DNA from: Sulfolobales archaeon
Lineage (GTDB): Archaea; Thermoproteota; Thermoprotei_A; Sulfolobales; AG1
Assembly: GCA_038881635.1 (NCBI GenBank)
Contig: JAVZPJ010000004.1
Coordinates: 93,824 to 157,823 of the forward strand
DNA length: 64,000 bases
Reading direction: 5' to 3'
In this document: positions 53,228 to 61,939 of the stretch, in pieces
Position numbering within the stretch: position 1 is the stretch's first letter
Layout: every line of letters begins with the position of its first letter
The notes under the pieces: model-generated
Seen by the model: the letters and a program-made list of their open reading frames with translations, nothing else
Told to the model about the DNA's origin: nothing
Database searches by the model: none
Position numbers and translations under genes: made by a program

Positions 53228-54169
53228 TTGGATCAGATTCTATGTAGCAGATGTGGTTTTAGAAAAGCTATATATCTAGATAGATCCTCAGGACATAGGA
53301 TGTGCGGGGTATGCCTCTATAGAGATGTTGAGAGTAAGATTAGAGAGGTTATATCGAGATATGCTAGAGATCTGAGAAACTCTTATGCGGCATACATAGA
53401 TTTCTTTCAACCTGTTCCTTGGAATGGTCTTGTGATAAGGATTCTAGCTAGGATCTTAGGTAGAGCTGGTAATAGACTTATAGTGCTTCTATACCCATGG
53501 TATTCAGATTGTGTAGATATTTTTCGCAGTATTGCTGGAGATGTAGATCTTATAATCTTAGGTAAAACCTATGTTGAAGAGGTTCTCAGAATATGCTCAG
53601 ATCTAGGCGAATCCATTGATTTCTACGCGTGTATTCTCAAACATCAGATGCTACTAGGACTTTCTCTTAGAAGTAGAGGATTTAATGTTGAAAAGATCTT
53701 CATAGCAAGACCTCGAGAATTCTCTGTAGATCTAGCTTTAAAAGTTTTAACAGGCTACAATAGAGAGATACTTTCTGAGGTGTATAATGATAGAACTATA
53801 GAAGGTCTTCACATAGTAAACATACTTGATAGAGTCTCCGAGTCAAGTCTAATATCATTAGCTCTCAGAGATAGAGATCTTGAGAACTGCTATGAGAAGA
53901 CATTCATAGAATATGTTAGCCAGATGCCTGAGAAGGTGAGAGGAGTCTTATTTAGAGAGAATACTGTGATATCTATGTTTAAAGAGATCTTCTACACATC
54001 TTACGAGTACATGTATACATTCCCTGAATCTATGAAGAGATACTATTCATTATACTCCTATAGATGCAGGATCTGTAGTGCACCATTATCAGATAGCGAT
54101 CAGAATCTCTGCAGATACTGTCTAAGACTGACTTCTGCTCTTAAGGATTTCTCTCAGATTTTTAGATAG
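53228..54169 (+). CDS. PP-loop-less paralogue of the TtuA/NcsA tRNA thiolase
   Basis: A 313-residue protein built like the thiolase at 45580: an N-terminal zinc finger (CSRC at 6-9, CGVC at 26-29 with the shared SGHRMC context) and a C-terminal zinc finger (CRIC 280-283, CRYC 295-298). The PP-loop SGGKDS is replaced by a PWYSD stretch near 90-94, and the C-x2-C active-site motif is lost. NCYEKTFIEYVSQMPEKVR aligns with the ECPY...MP region of the active form but with no matching catalytic cysteine. It may be a non-catalytic partner, like eukaryotic Ctu2/Ncs2 for Ctu1/Ncs6. The TTG start follows GGGGAT. Confidence 0.75.
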   Translation: MDQILCSRCGFRKAIYLDRSSGHRMCGVCLYRDVESKIREVISRYARDLRNSYAAYIDFFQPVPWNGLVIRILARILGRAGNRLIVLLYPWYSDCVDIFRSIAGDVDLIILGKTYVEEVLRICSDLGESIDFYACILKHQMLLGLSLRSRGFNVEKIFIARPREFSVDLALKVLTGYNREILSEVYNDRTIEGLHIVNILDRVSESSLISLALRDRDLENCYEKTFIEYVSQMPEKVRGVLFRENTVISMFKEIFYTSYEYMYTFPESMKRYYSLYSYRCRICSAPLSDSDQNLCRYCLRLTSALKDFSQIFR

Positions 54170-54400
54170 ATTAAAACATCCTTCACCTCTCTCAATAAGA
54201 CCTAGTCTGATGAGTTTTCCTATAATCTGCTCAGGATCTTCTATTTTATAGAGTAGTCTAAGCTCTTTAATAGCTACTATCTCGCCTACAGATAGATTTC
54301 TGAGAAAGTATTCTAGGACTTCTAATTCGTTTTTCGAGAGATCTTTTGGTATGTGATCTTTAACTAGATCTATGAGATTTCTCCTAGGTCTATACATCAT
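54122..54400 (-). CDS. Small winged-helix protein
   Basis: A 92-residue protein predicted as a winged helix: LSKNELEVLEYFLRN, then EIVAIKELRLLYKIEDPEQII and a LIRLGLIERGEGCFNLS wing. This resembles a DNA-binding or ribonucleoprotein-binding domain. It is divergent from moaA, and its 3' end overlaps that of the degenerate thiolase-like gene by 48 bases. Composition and the divergent arrangement support it as real, though no family is named. Confidence 0.55.
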   Translation of the reverse strand: MMYRPRRNLIDLVKDHIPKDLSKNELEVLEYFLRNLSVGEIVAIKELRLLYKIEDPEQIIGKLIRLGLIERGEGCFNLSKNLREILKSRSQS

Positions 54401-54447
54401 GCTTCCAAAGTATTTTGGTATTAGTGCGTTAAAGTATATTAAAACTT

Positions 54448-54459
54448 CGTATGAATACG
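54448..54459. promoter_or_regulatory. Palindrome in the divergent moaA/winged-helix promoter region
   Basis: CGTATGAATACG is a 5-bp inverted repeat with a 2-base centre, between the divergently read winged-helix gene and moaA. It is short, so chance is possible. It could be an operator for the winged-helix protein itself. Confidence 0.25.
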
Positions 54460-54521
54460 TTTTTAATAGGATATTAGGCTTGTAGTATGTAGATCAAGAG
54501 GAATAGTATAGGGCGGTATAG

Positions 54522-55598
54522 TTGAAAAGAGTAGATAGAATGATCATAGATAGATTTGGAAGACCTCTTGAATCTCTTAGAATAACTGTGACTCATAAAT
54601 GTAATTTTAGCTGCTTCTTCTGCCACATGGAGGGCGAGTCTCTGGAGAGTAGCGTAGAGTTATCCTACGAAGATATTGGAATAGTTGTTGAGGCTTTTTC
54701 AAGACTTGGTGTTAGGAGGTATAAGATCACTGGTGGAGAACCTACTCTGAGGAGGGATATACTGCATATTGTGAGAGAGGTCAAGACTCGTGGAAGAGCT
54801 GAGGATCTTTCTATGACAACTAATGGCTTTAGACTTGAAGAGCTTGCATTCAGACTCAGAGAAGAAGGTCTTAGCAGGATTAATATAAGTATTCATTCTC
54901 TAAAGAGAGATACCTTCAGGATGATCACGGGTGTTGATGGTCTGGAAAGAGTTTTAAAAGGACTTGAAGCGGCGAAGAAGGCTGGTTTCAAGCAGATCAA
55001 GATAAACACTGTTCTTCTCAGAGGTGTTAACGAGGGTGAGATACTAGATCTTATAGAGCTTGTAAGAGGTGATGATAGAATGGTTCTACAGATAATAGAG
55101 CTTCATCCCGTTGGAATGGGTGCTGGAGTCTTCAATAAGCATTTCCTATCAATGGATTATGTTGAAAAACTTCTGTCAGAGAATATATCACATCTGAGGA
55201 TTAGAAGAGATCTTCATAATAGACCGGTGTACTATCTCAGAGAAGGAGGAGCTATAGAACTTGTCAGACCCGTTAGCAATCCTATATTCTGTGCAGGATG
55301 CAACAGGCTTAGACTTACTGCAGATGGTTTTCTTAAGCCCTGTCTTCTTAAGAACCGAGATAATGTGGATCTGAAGCCTGTGTTATTCGATGAAAGTCTT
55401 AGTAGAGAGGAGAAGATCAACAAGATTATAGAGCTTATATATCTTGCGAATCAGTTTAGAGAACCTTCGGCATTCTGGGCTTTAAATAGAGATCTAGATT
55501 TTGTGGCGGAGAGATTCAAGATCTCGGGAGATCTGAGAGATAGGATCAGGATTCATATACCTAAGAGATACTACTCATATAATGATAGCTCTTATTAG
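54522..55598 (+). CDS. moaA: GTP 3',8-cyclase MoaA
   Basis: A 358-residue radical SAM enzyme for the first step of molybdenum/tungsten cofactor synthesis. The N-terminal cluster motif is C-x3-C-x2-C (KCNFSCFFCH), with an ITGGEPTLR glycine motif. The C-terminal cluster ligands are in FCAGCNRLRLTADGFLKPC. No other moa genes are beside it. The TTG start follows GGGCGGT. It is divergent from a small winged-helix protein. Confidence 0.94.
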   Translation: MKRVDRMIIDRFGRPLESLRITVTHKCNFSCFFCHMEGESLESSVELSYEDIGIVVEAFSRLGVRRYKITGGEPTLRRDILHIVREVKTRGRAEDLSMTTNGFRLEELAFRLREEGLSRINISIHSLKRDTFRMITGVDGLERVLKGLEAAKKAGFKQIKINTVLLRGVNEGEILDLIELVRGDDRMVLQIIELHPVGMGAGVFNKHFLSMDYVEKLLSENISHLRIRRDLHNRPVYYLREGGAIELVRPVSNPIFCAGCNRLRLTADGFLKPCLLKNRDNVDLKPVLFDESLSREEKINKIIELIYLANQFREPSAFWALNRDLDFVAERFKISGDLRDRIRIHIPKRYYSYNDSSY

Positions 55599-55699
55599 AT
55601 CTTGAGGACAATATCTTAATTTGAAGATCTTTAAATAATAAGCATGTTATAAAGAGTTTCTAGGGTGGTTTTCTGAGTGAACTACCCTTCTCTCTTAAC

Positions 55700-56803
55700 A
55701 TGAAAAGACTTAGAGAATTCGGTCTCTTGAAAGGTCTGAGTAAGATAATCATATTTAACGAATCTAATCAGGCATGGGTTTCAGGACTTAGGATCGCGGG
55801 TTCGGCTCTGATCATAGATCTCAGAGATTCTGTTGTGAGATACTATACTCCGATCCTAGAGTTCTGGAGAGCTTATGACATGCTTGGAGAGAGCTTGGGT
55901 TCAGAGATCTCGTATGATGTTCTCGGATACTATAGATATAAGATCGATCTTCCAGAAGATATTAAGGTTTTTAATGGAGGACTTAAAGATGCTATAAAAA
56001 GCGAGGTAGGAGATCTAGGGGAGAAGTCCTGTGGAGTGGATAATATCGATATAGACTCTGATCTCAGAGATCTTCTGAGGAAATGTGTGGATCTAAGAGA
56101 AGATATAGCTAGCCTGAGATCTATTAAAAACAATATAGAGATAAGCTTGATAAAAACCGCCAGCGAGATAAGCATGAAAGCTCTCAGAAGAATTATTGAG
56201 GAAGGAGTTATAGGAAGATCTGAGCGAGAGATTGCTGGAAGATTCTCATATCTAATAAGATTATACGGAGCTGATGGAGAAGCATTCCCAAGTATAATAG
56301 CTGTGAATGAGAATGCTTCAAAACCACACTACCAGCCTAGTTCTCGAGTAGTTTCTCTAGGTGATTATATCCTCGTAGACGCGGGTGCTAAGGTTCGCGA
56401 GTATAATTCGGATATGACTAGAATGATTATCTATAGGAATTCCGAGGATTACAAGCATGTGCTTGAAGCTGTGATAGAATCTGTAGATGCTGCTCTCGAG
56501 AAGATTTCTCCAGGTGCTAAAGCCTCAGACATAGATAAAGCTGCTAGAGAGGTGCTTGAGAGGAGAGGATATTCAAAGTATTTCATCCACTCAACAGGTC
56601 ATGGCGTAGGTGTTGATGTTCATGAGAAACCTCTTCTATCTCTATCTTCTAGCGATTCTATAGAGGAGGGTATGATAGTGACTATAGAACCTGGTATTTA
56701 TATGAGGAATAAGATTGGTGTTAGAGTCGAGGAGTTAGTTCTTGTGAGTTCGAGAGGACCTAGGATCTTGACAGAGATTAGCAGAATTCTTGAGTACTTC
56801 TAA
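55700..56803 (+). CDS. M24 family Xaa-Pro peptidase
   Basis: A 367-residue creatinase/prolidase-like peptidase. Metal ligands are in VDAGAKVREYNSDMTR (two Asp), HSTGHGVGVDVHE (His), TIEPGIYM (Glu) and GVRVEELVLV (Glu). The N-terminal domain is short and divergent. The ATG has no ribosome-binding site; GGGTGG four bases before an in-frame CTG at 55673 could instead give a nine-residue longer protein. The substrate, Xaa-Pro or other, is inferred from family. Confidence 0.87.
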   Translation: MKRLREFGLLKGLSKIIIFNESNQAWVSGLRIAGSALIIDLRDSVVRYYTPILEFWRAYDMLGESLGSEISYDVLGYYRYKIDLPEDIKVFNGGLKDAIKSEVGDLGEKSCGVDNIDIDSDLRDLLRKCVDLREDIASLRSIKNNIEISLIKTASEISMKALRRIIEEGVIGRSEREIAGRFSYLIRLYGADGEAFPSIIAVNENASKPHYQPSSRVVSLGDYILVDAGAKVREYNSDMTRMIIYRNSEDYKHVLEAVIESVDAALEKISPGAKASDIDKAAREVLERRGYSKYFIHSTGHGVGVDVHEKPLLSLSSSDSIEEGMIVTIEPGIYMRNKIGVRVEELVLVSSRGPRILTEISRILEYF

Positions 56804-56933
56804 AGATTAGATTAACACTTGATACAGGGATCTTCTGTAGATCTCTTTGGTCTTGTAGTACCTTTAATCTCTTGAGATCGAGATTCTAAGAGGTTTTATA
56901 TATTTAGAGTAGGATAGCCAACATAATTTTCTG

Positions 56934-58202
56934 GTGCTTCTTTTGGAGGATTTGGATAAGATATTTATGAGAGTTCTTACATCAAAGATCTTTATTAATA
57001 GAGAGGTTCTAAGACCTGACTATATACCGGATCACCTGCCGCACAGAGAAGATCAGATTAGAAGCATTGCATCAGTAGTCTCAGTAGCTCTCCAGGGTGA
57101 GAGACCTAGCAATCTTTTCATATACGGTGTGACTGGTACTGGCAAGACTGCTGTGACCAAGTATGTTCTCAGAAGATTAAGTGGGAAGGGTATTGAGTTT
57201 AACAGGCCTGTTTCATGGATATATGTGAATTCTCGTATAGATAATACTTCTTACAGGATCTTCACAAGAATCGGTGAAGAGATAGGACTTAGACTTCCAT
57301 TCACAGGTCTTTCAACAGCTGAAGTTTATAAGAGAGTTAGAAATGCTCTGGATTCAGAGGAGAGAGTGTATATTATTGTTGTTGACGAGATAGATTTCAT
57401 AGCTAGGAATGAGAGTGACGAGATACTATACAAGCTTACAAGAATTAACGAGGATCTTAACAGGGCTAAGGTTAGCTTCATAGGTATAACGAATAACATA
57501 AGATTCGTGGAGAATCTTGATGCAAGAGTTAGAAGTAGCTTAGGAGAAGAAGAGATAGTATTCCCACCATATAACGCGCTACAACTCGAAGAAATACTAT
57601 GGGAGAGAGCTAGAATAGCTTTTAGAGAGAATGCGATCACTGAAGAAGCTATAAAGATCTGTGCTGCCATAGCAGCTAGAGAGCATGGAGATGCTAGAAG
57701 AGCACTAGATCTTCTGAGAATCTCTGGAGAGATAGCTGAGAGAGAAGGTTCGAGTAAGGTTTTGGAAGAACATGTTCATAAAGCTTACTATGAGCTTGAG
57801 AGGGAGAGAGTGGTTCAGATAATATCAACACTTCCCTTCCACAGCAGGCTTGTTCTCTACGCGATACTTAAGACAGAGGTTAGTGATGAGGCTACTACTA
57901 CTGGAGAACTCTACGCACTATATAGAGATATAGCAATTAGATTTGGTATAGAACCTGTGACTCAGAGGAGGGTGAGCGATATAGTATCAGAGCTAGAGGT
58001 TTTGGGGATAATATCTGCGAGGATCTATAATAGAGGTAGGTATGGGAAGACACGGGTTCTTAGACTTGCTGTGAATCCTCTCACAGTATTAGAAGTTCTC
58101 AGAAGAGATACCTTGATAAGAGATATCATGGAAGGCGAGTTAGAAGAGCTCGAGGAAAAACTCAGAGGCTCTACCCATAACTCAAAACAGCTCTACGAGT
58201 AG
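56934..58202 (+). CDS. Orc1/Cdc6 replication initiator
   Basis: About 420 residues. A AAA+ module has GVTGTGKTAVTKY (Walker A), IIVVDEIDFI (Walker B) and GDARRALDLLRISGE (sensor 2). A C-terminal winged-helix domain follows (TQRRVSDIVSELEVLGII). These proteins bind origins in archaea. TATA (TTTTATATATTTA) lies at 56894-56906. I looked for origin-recognition repeats in the 130 bases upstream and saw none. The start may be GTG 56934 or TTG 56943. Confidence 0.94.
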   Translation: MLLLEDLDKIFMRVLTSKIFINREVLRPDYIPDHLPHREDQIRSIASVVSVALQGERPSNLFIYGVTGTGKTAVTKYVLRRLSGKGIEFNRPVSWIYVNSRIDNTSYRIFTRIGEEIGLRLPFTGLSTAEVYKRVRNALDSEERVYIIVVDEIDFIARNESDEILYKLTRINEDLNRAKVSFIGITNNIRFVENLDARVRSSLGEEEIVFPPYNALQLEEILWERARIAFRENAITEEAIKICAAIAAREHGDARRALDLLRISGEIAEREGSSKVLEEHVHKAYYELERERVVQIISTLPFHSRLVLYAILKTEVSDEATTTGELYALYRDIAIRFGIEPVTQRRVSDIVSELEVLGIISARIYNRGRYGKTRVLRLAVNPLTVLEVLRRDTLIRDIMEGELEELEEKLRGSTHNSKQLYE

Positions 58203-58241
58203 AAGCATCTGCTACTTGAAAACTATATTACCCGGAGAAGA

Positions 58242-59204
58242 TCAGGTTCTTCTAATGCTTTTCAGAAGTTCTGAAGCGTTATCTCTCAGAATCATCTCTT
58301 TCTCTCTACTACTAAGATAAGGACTTTCAAGAACTACTCTAACCTCATCATCTATGCTACCACCCTGAACCACTGGATAGTCTGAGCCGAATAATATTCT
58401 TTCTAATCCAACTTCCTCCCTTAGTTTTCTAACAACACTTTCTGTATAGAATAGATAGTCGTTTACAGCAGAAGAATCACCATAAACATTATCATATTTC
58501 CTCATGATCCTAATCGCTTCATTAAACCATATCCCATATCTATAGGCGCAGTAGGATCCTGTGTGTGCAAGAACTATTTTGGGGGAGAATATTTCTAGAG
58601 CCTTTGCAAGTCTACTAGGTGAAGCCCATTGAGAGAGTAGTGGTATCTCGAAAGGTCCTGGATCGCATCCTGTGTGAATTATAATCAGAAGATCATTCTT
58701 CTCGGCAAATTCTAGAACTCTCAGAAAACCCTCGCTCTCTAAAGGATCGAATAGTTGTAGAGTTGGAAGCAGTTTTATACCTCTAACTCCCATCATCAGA
58801 AGATCTCTTAATCTCTTCTCAAGTGTTTCATGTCTTAGCTCTGGATATATAGATCCTATTGGTATGATCTCTATGCCGTTGCCACTATACTCTCTAGAGA
58901 TCGCTATAACATCTTCTGAGAGATATCTCTTGTCTCCATAAGTCTCGCTTAAATGAGTATAGAATCTTCTGAAAGCTTCGAGAAGATCTGTTGTACCGAA
59001 CATCTTATAGATCTCTAGATTTACTGTGAATAAAGACTCGGAAGATACTCTCTCTAGAAAATGTCTCACCTTAGGACTCTCCACGACTTTTACAGGGATC
59101 TCTGTTGCGAGAAGTATTATCTTGCTAACTCCAGCTCTTCTAGCATTCTCTATGATCTTATCTATATCTGTTAGAGGGTGTACGTGTGCATCTATATAAT
59201 TCAT
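58242..59204 (-). CDS. Amidohydrolase family metal-dependent hydrolase
   Basis: A 320-residue TIM-barrel protein with the metal-binding HVHP near the start (DAHVHPL), IIHTGCDPG and VLAHTGSYC in the barrel and the terminal FGSDYPVVQGG. This order fits amidohydrolase-2 (ACMSD/5-carboxyvanillate-like) enzymes that hydrolyse or decarboxylate. The substrate is not evident and no pathway partner is adjacent. It starts with ATG. Confidence 0.85.
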   Translation of the reverse strand: MNYIDAHVHPLTDIDKIIENARRAGVSKIILLATEIPVKVVESPKVRHFLERVSSESLFTVNLEIYKMFGTTDLLEAFRRFYTHLSETYGDKRYLSEDVIAISREYSGNGIEIIPIGSIYPELRHETLEKRLRDLLMMGVRGIKLLPTLQLFDPLESEGFLRVLEFAEKNDLLIIIHTGCDPGPFEIPLLSQWASPSRLAKALEIFSPKIVLAHTGSYCAYRYGIWFNEAIRIMRKYDNVYGDSSAVNDYLFYTESVVRKLREEVGLERILFGSDYPVVQGGSIDDEVRVVLESPYLSSREKEMILRDNASELLKSIRRT

Positions 59205-59376
59205 CGGCTCTCAACTATATTATTTAATATCGTTAGAAATAATAAATATTTTAAAACATCTGATATAGAAGGAAAGAGCCCTCTCGAGAGGAGTATTAAG
59301 ATTTTCAAACGATTTTATATGTTTGATAGTATTTGAAGGGAGAGTTGTTAAGAGTATCTTCTGATGCAGGAGAACA

Positions 59377-59832
59377 TCAGATTCTCCCTATAATCATGTT
59401 TCTAATATCCTCATCTTCTAAAGCTCTTCTATATGCTTCAACAATTCTTCTAGCGGTTTCTTCTTTCAAAATCTCTCTCGGCTGAATCGATCCTGGGCTT
59501 CCAAATCCGTATCTAGGTATTACATGAACATGGAAATGAAATATAACTTGACCTGCTGAAGATCCTTTATTTGTTATGATTCTAAATCCAGTAGCTCCAA
59601 GATATCTCACGCTGGCATGTCCAAACCCTCTTGCTACTATAAAGATCCTTGCCACTATATCTGGAGGTGTTTCCACTACATCTTTATAATGATCTCTAGG
59701 TGCTATCAGGAGATGTCCGTAGCTTAGAGGGTATTTATCTAGAAACACGACTAGGTCTTTGTCCTCATACACTATCCAGCCTTCTTCTACGCCTTCAAAG
59801 ATTCTGCAGAATACACAGTTCTCATCTTTCAA
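59377..59832 (-). CDS. HIT family hydrolase
   Basis: A 151-residue histidine triad protein. CVFCRIFEG is the N-terminal zinc-ribbon-like start, HLLIAPRDHY the mid motif and HFHVHVIPR the catalytic triad region with the phosphate-accepting His. Such proteins hydrolyse nucleotide phosphoramidates or adenylylated molecules. The TTG start is preceded by AGG. The stop overlaps a short hairpin (GGAGAA...TTCTCC) near 59369-59387. Confidence 0.9.
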   Translation of the reverse strand: MKDENCVFCRIFEGVEEGWIVYEDKDLVVFLDKYPLSYGHLLIAPRDHYKDVVETPPDIVARIFIVARGFGHASVRYLGATGFRIITNKGSSAGQVIFHFHVHVIPRYGFGSPGSIQPREILKEETARRIVEAYRRALEDEDIRNMIIGRI

Positions 59833-59944
59833 TCTTGTCAGCCTGAAGATAATAATGTGTATACTATTAAATCTCTTACACAGCTATCATCTTAGATATT
59901 TTAATGCTTATTTCCTTAATTACCTAGCTTCTATAGGGTGTGAT

Positions 59945-60166
59945 ATGGGTAGCAAGCATGGTAAGTATGGGTATCTTAAGATAGGCGAGGATCTATATGC
60001 TAAGATAAGAATTCTTAAGAATAGAGATCCTAAGAATCCTGAGGCGTATTATTTCACAGGTGTGTTTGTGAAGAAGAAGCCTAGGAAGGCTAGGATCATA
60101 GAAGGATCAGATATTCCAGAAGAGATTTTATCAAAGATCAGATCTTCAGTTTCTTCTCTAAGATGA
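59945..60166 (+). CDS. Conserved small basic protein, function unknown
   Basis: 73 residues beginning MGSKHGKYGYLKIGEDLYAK. GGGTG stands about five bases before the ATG at 59945. An open frame extends further upstream but overlaps the HIT gene in antisense and looks non-coding, so 59945 is chosen. Basic and compact (KKKPRKAR near 50), it could bind nucleic acid. It resembles small crenarchaeal proteins of unknown function, but I cannot name the family. Confidence 0.75.
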   Translation: MGSKHGKYGYLKIGEDLYAKIRILKNRDPKNPEAYYFTGVFVKKKPRKARIIEGSDIPEEILSKIRSSVSSLR

Positions 60167-60252
60167 TCTGGACAGCATTCTCTTAGGCTCTCACTCTCAT
60201 ATTTATAACTTTCACACATATGTGATTATATAGGTGTTCGAGAGGTAATACC

Positions 60253-61050
60253 ATGAGATTATACGATTTAGGAGATGGGATCTCTATAGTTCCTGGATAT
60301 CCTTTCCTCTATATGTCATCATATAAAAAGCTTATTCTCGCAGATCTTCATCTAGGCTATGAAGAGGCTATGGCTGAAGAAGGGATCTATCTTCCTAAAG
60401 CTCAGTTAACCTCTATAATTAATGATCTCAGAACAGTTCTAGAGTTTTTAGATGTTAAAAACATTCTAATAGTAGGAGATCTCAAGCATAGATTTGATAG
60501 GCTGAGCAAGCAGGAGAGAGAAGAAGTCTCGCACTTCATAAAAACATTAAGAGAATACGGTGTAGATATGATAGATCTTGTTAAAGGAAATCATGATAAC
60601 TTTATATCTATAGTGCTTAAGAAACTTGATGTGAGAATAAGCGATCATATCATCATAGGTGATATACTATTCATACACGGTCATCAAGATCCTTTCGAGA
60701 ATAAAGCAGATACTGAAACAGATCTTAGCAGGGTGAGAGTGGTGGTGTATGGGCATGAACATCCTTCTATAGTTCTCCGCGATAGACTTGGTAAAGTAGC
60801 TAAACTACCTGTGTTTCTTGAGATCCCTCTAAATCTGAGAGAAGATTCTAAGGTGAGAGGTATTGTTCTTCCAGCATCAGGTTATTATCAGCTTGGATCT
60901 CCTGCAACCCTTGATCCTGATAAATATCTCTCTCCTATAACCAGGAGATATGCTCAGACTCAGCATGTAAAGCCTTACGCGCTTATAAAAGGAGATACCG
61001 TTCTCGAGATGCCTACACTAGCAACCTTGATGGAGTTCATAGAGATCTAA
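60253..61050 (+). CDS. Metallophosphoesterase (COG1407 type)
   Basis: A 265-residue calcineurin-like phosphoesterase with the ordered metal motifs ADLHLGYE near 31, VGDLKHRF near 75, KGNHDNF near 115, IHGHQDP and YGHEHPS. The group (COG1407, ICC-like) in archaea lacks an assigned substrate, though DNA or nucleotide ends have been proposed. It starts with ATG after AGGTA. Its 3' end converges on the next gene. Confidence 0.88.
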   Translation: MRLYDLGDGISIVPGYPFLYMSSYKKLILADLHLGYEEAMAEEGIYLPKAQLTSIINDLRTVLEFLDVKNILIVGDLKHRFDRLSKQEREEVSHFIKTLREYGVDMIDLVKGNHDNFISIVLKKLDVRISDHIIIGDILFIHGHQDPFENKADTETDLSRVRVVVYGHEHPSIVLRDRLGKVAKLPVFLEIPLNLREDSKVRGIVLPASGYYQLGSPATLDPDKYLSPITRRYAQTQHVKPYALIKGDTVLEMPTLATLMEFIEI

Positions 61051-61063
61051 AAGATAGGACATT

Positions 61064-61936
61064 TTATGAGGTTTGAGAGAGATGAGTTCTTAGGTTCTTA
61101 ATTTCTCTGGATAGATCTGAAGGTCTAGAGATCCTGTCATTATCTCCGTAGAATACTTCGAAAACAAGAAATCTTATATTAGGAGATCTTGTGAGAAGCT
61201 TGGCAAGTTTTAGTGTGTCTAGAGGTGTTTGAGAGAAGTTTCTATGAGATCTAAATCTAGAACCTTCTCTAATGAGTCCGTGAAGATGTATAACTCTGCT
61301 TCTCTCAAGAATCTTCTCGGGGATTATCTCTAGAACCTGGGAGATGTTTTCAAAGTTTCTGAACCTGTAGTTCTCAGCATAGACATGAGCTAAGTCTATG
61401 CATATACTTGATTCAGGGATTCTCTTGATTAGTTCTTCAAGCTGATCTATTTTACCACAACATCTGCCCTGAATAGTTTCAACAACGATCTTTTGATCTA
61501 GTTTAAGTAATTCTTCCATAGATCTAGCTAGAGAAGATATGCATAGGCTAGGATCTTCATCACATAAAGGTTGTTCTGATGCTCCGTGAAGAACTATATA
61601 CTCGTACTCGCTCACTCCTACTTCTCTAAGTCTCTGAATTGTTTTCCTAATAATCTCTACTGAAGCTCTTCTCACATCTTCTACTGGTGATGCTATATAG
61701 ATTTCTTTCCAAGGTCCGTGGAATCCTATTGATATTCTATAGCTACTCAGAAGATCTCTGAATGTTCTCAGCCACTCAGGTTTTTCAAGTTCTAGAATGC
61801 TGTCAATATCTATCTCAACATGATCTATTCCAACATCTATGAATTCTTCCACTAGATCTCTTATTCTCCCCAGATCCTTCCTCCAGATCGTGAAACCAAT
61901 ACGAGGATTCATAATATGATCACATCTATAGATCAC
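61064..61936 (-). CDS. Sugar phosphate isomerase/AP endonuclease-family TIM barrel protein
   Basis: A 290-residue xylose-isomerase-like TIM barrel. It has GFHGPWKEIY, VLHGASEQP, IVVETIQGRC, SICIDLAHVY and VIHLHGLI, giving His/Glu/Asp residues where endonuclease IV or sugar epimerases bind metal. Which class it is cannot be decided. GTGAT precedes an in-frame ATG at 61912 that may be the real start. It follows the phosphorylase gene directly. Confidence 0.75.
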   Translation of the reverse strand: MIYRCDHIMNPRIGFTIWRKDLGRIRDLVEEFIDVGIDHVEIDIDSILELEKPEWLRTFRDLLSSYRISIGFHGPWKEIYIASPVEDVRRASVEIIRKTIQRLREVGVSEYEYIVLHGASEQPLCDEDPSLCISSLARSMEELLKLDQKIVVETIQGRCCGKIDQLEELIKRIPESSICIDLAHVYAENYRFRNFENISQVLEIIPEKILERSRVIHLHGLIREGSRFRSHRNFSQTPLDTLKLAKLLTRSPNIRFLVFEVFYGDNDRISRPSDLSREIKNLRTHLSQTS

Positions 61937-61939
61937 GCT

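Noticed and set aside
56804-56933. Possible replication origin upstream of Orc1/Cdc6
   Set aside because: No recognisable origin-recognition repeats or strong AT-rich unwinding tract were seen in these 130 bases.
59759-59944. N-terminal extension of the small basic protein at 59945
   Set aside because: The upstream part is antisense to the HIT gene start and has an odd composition; GGGTG before 59945 marks the start.
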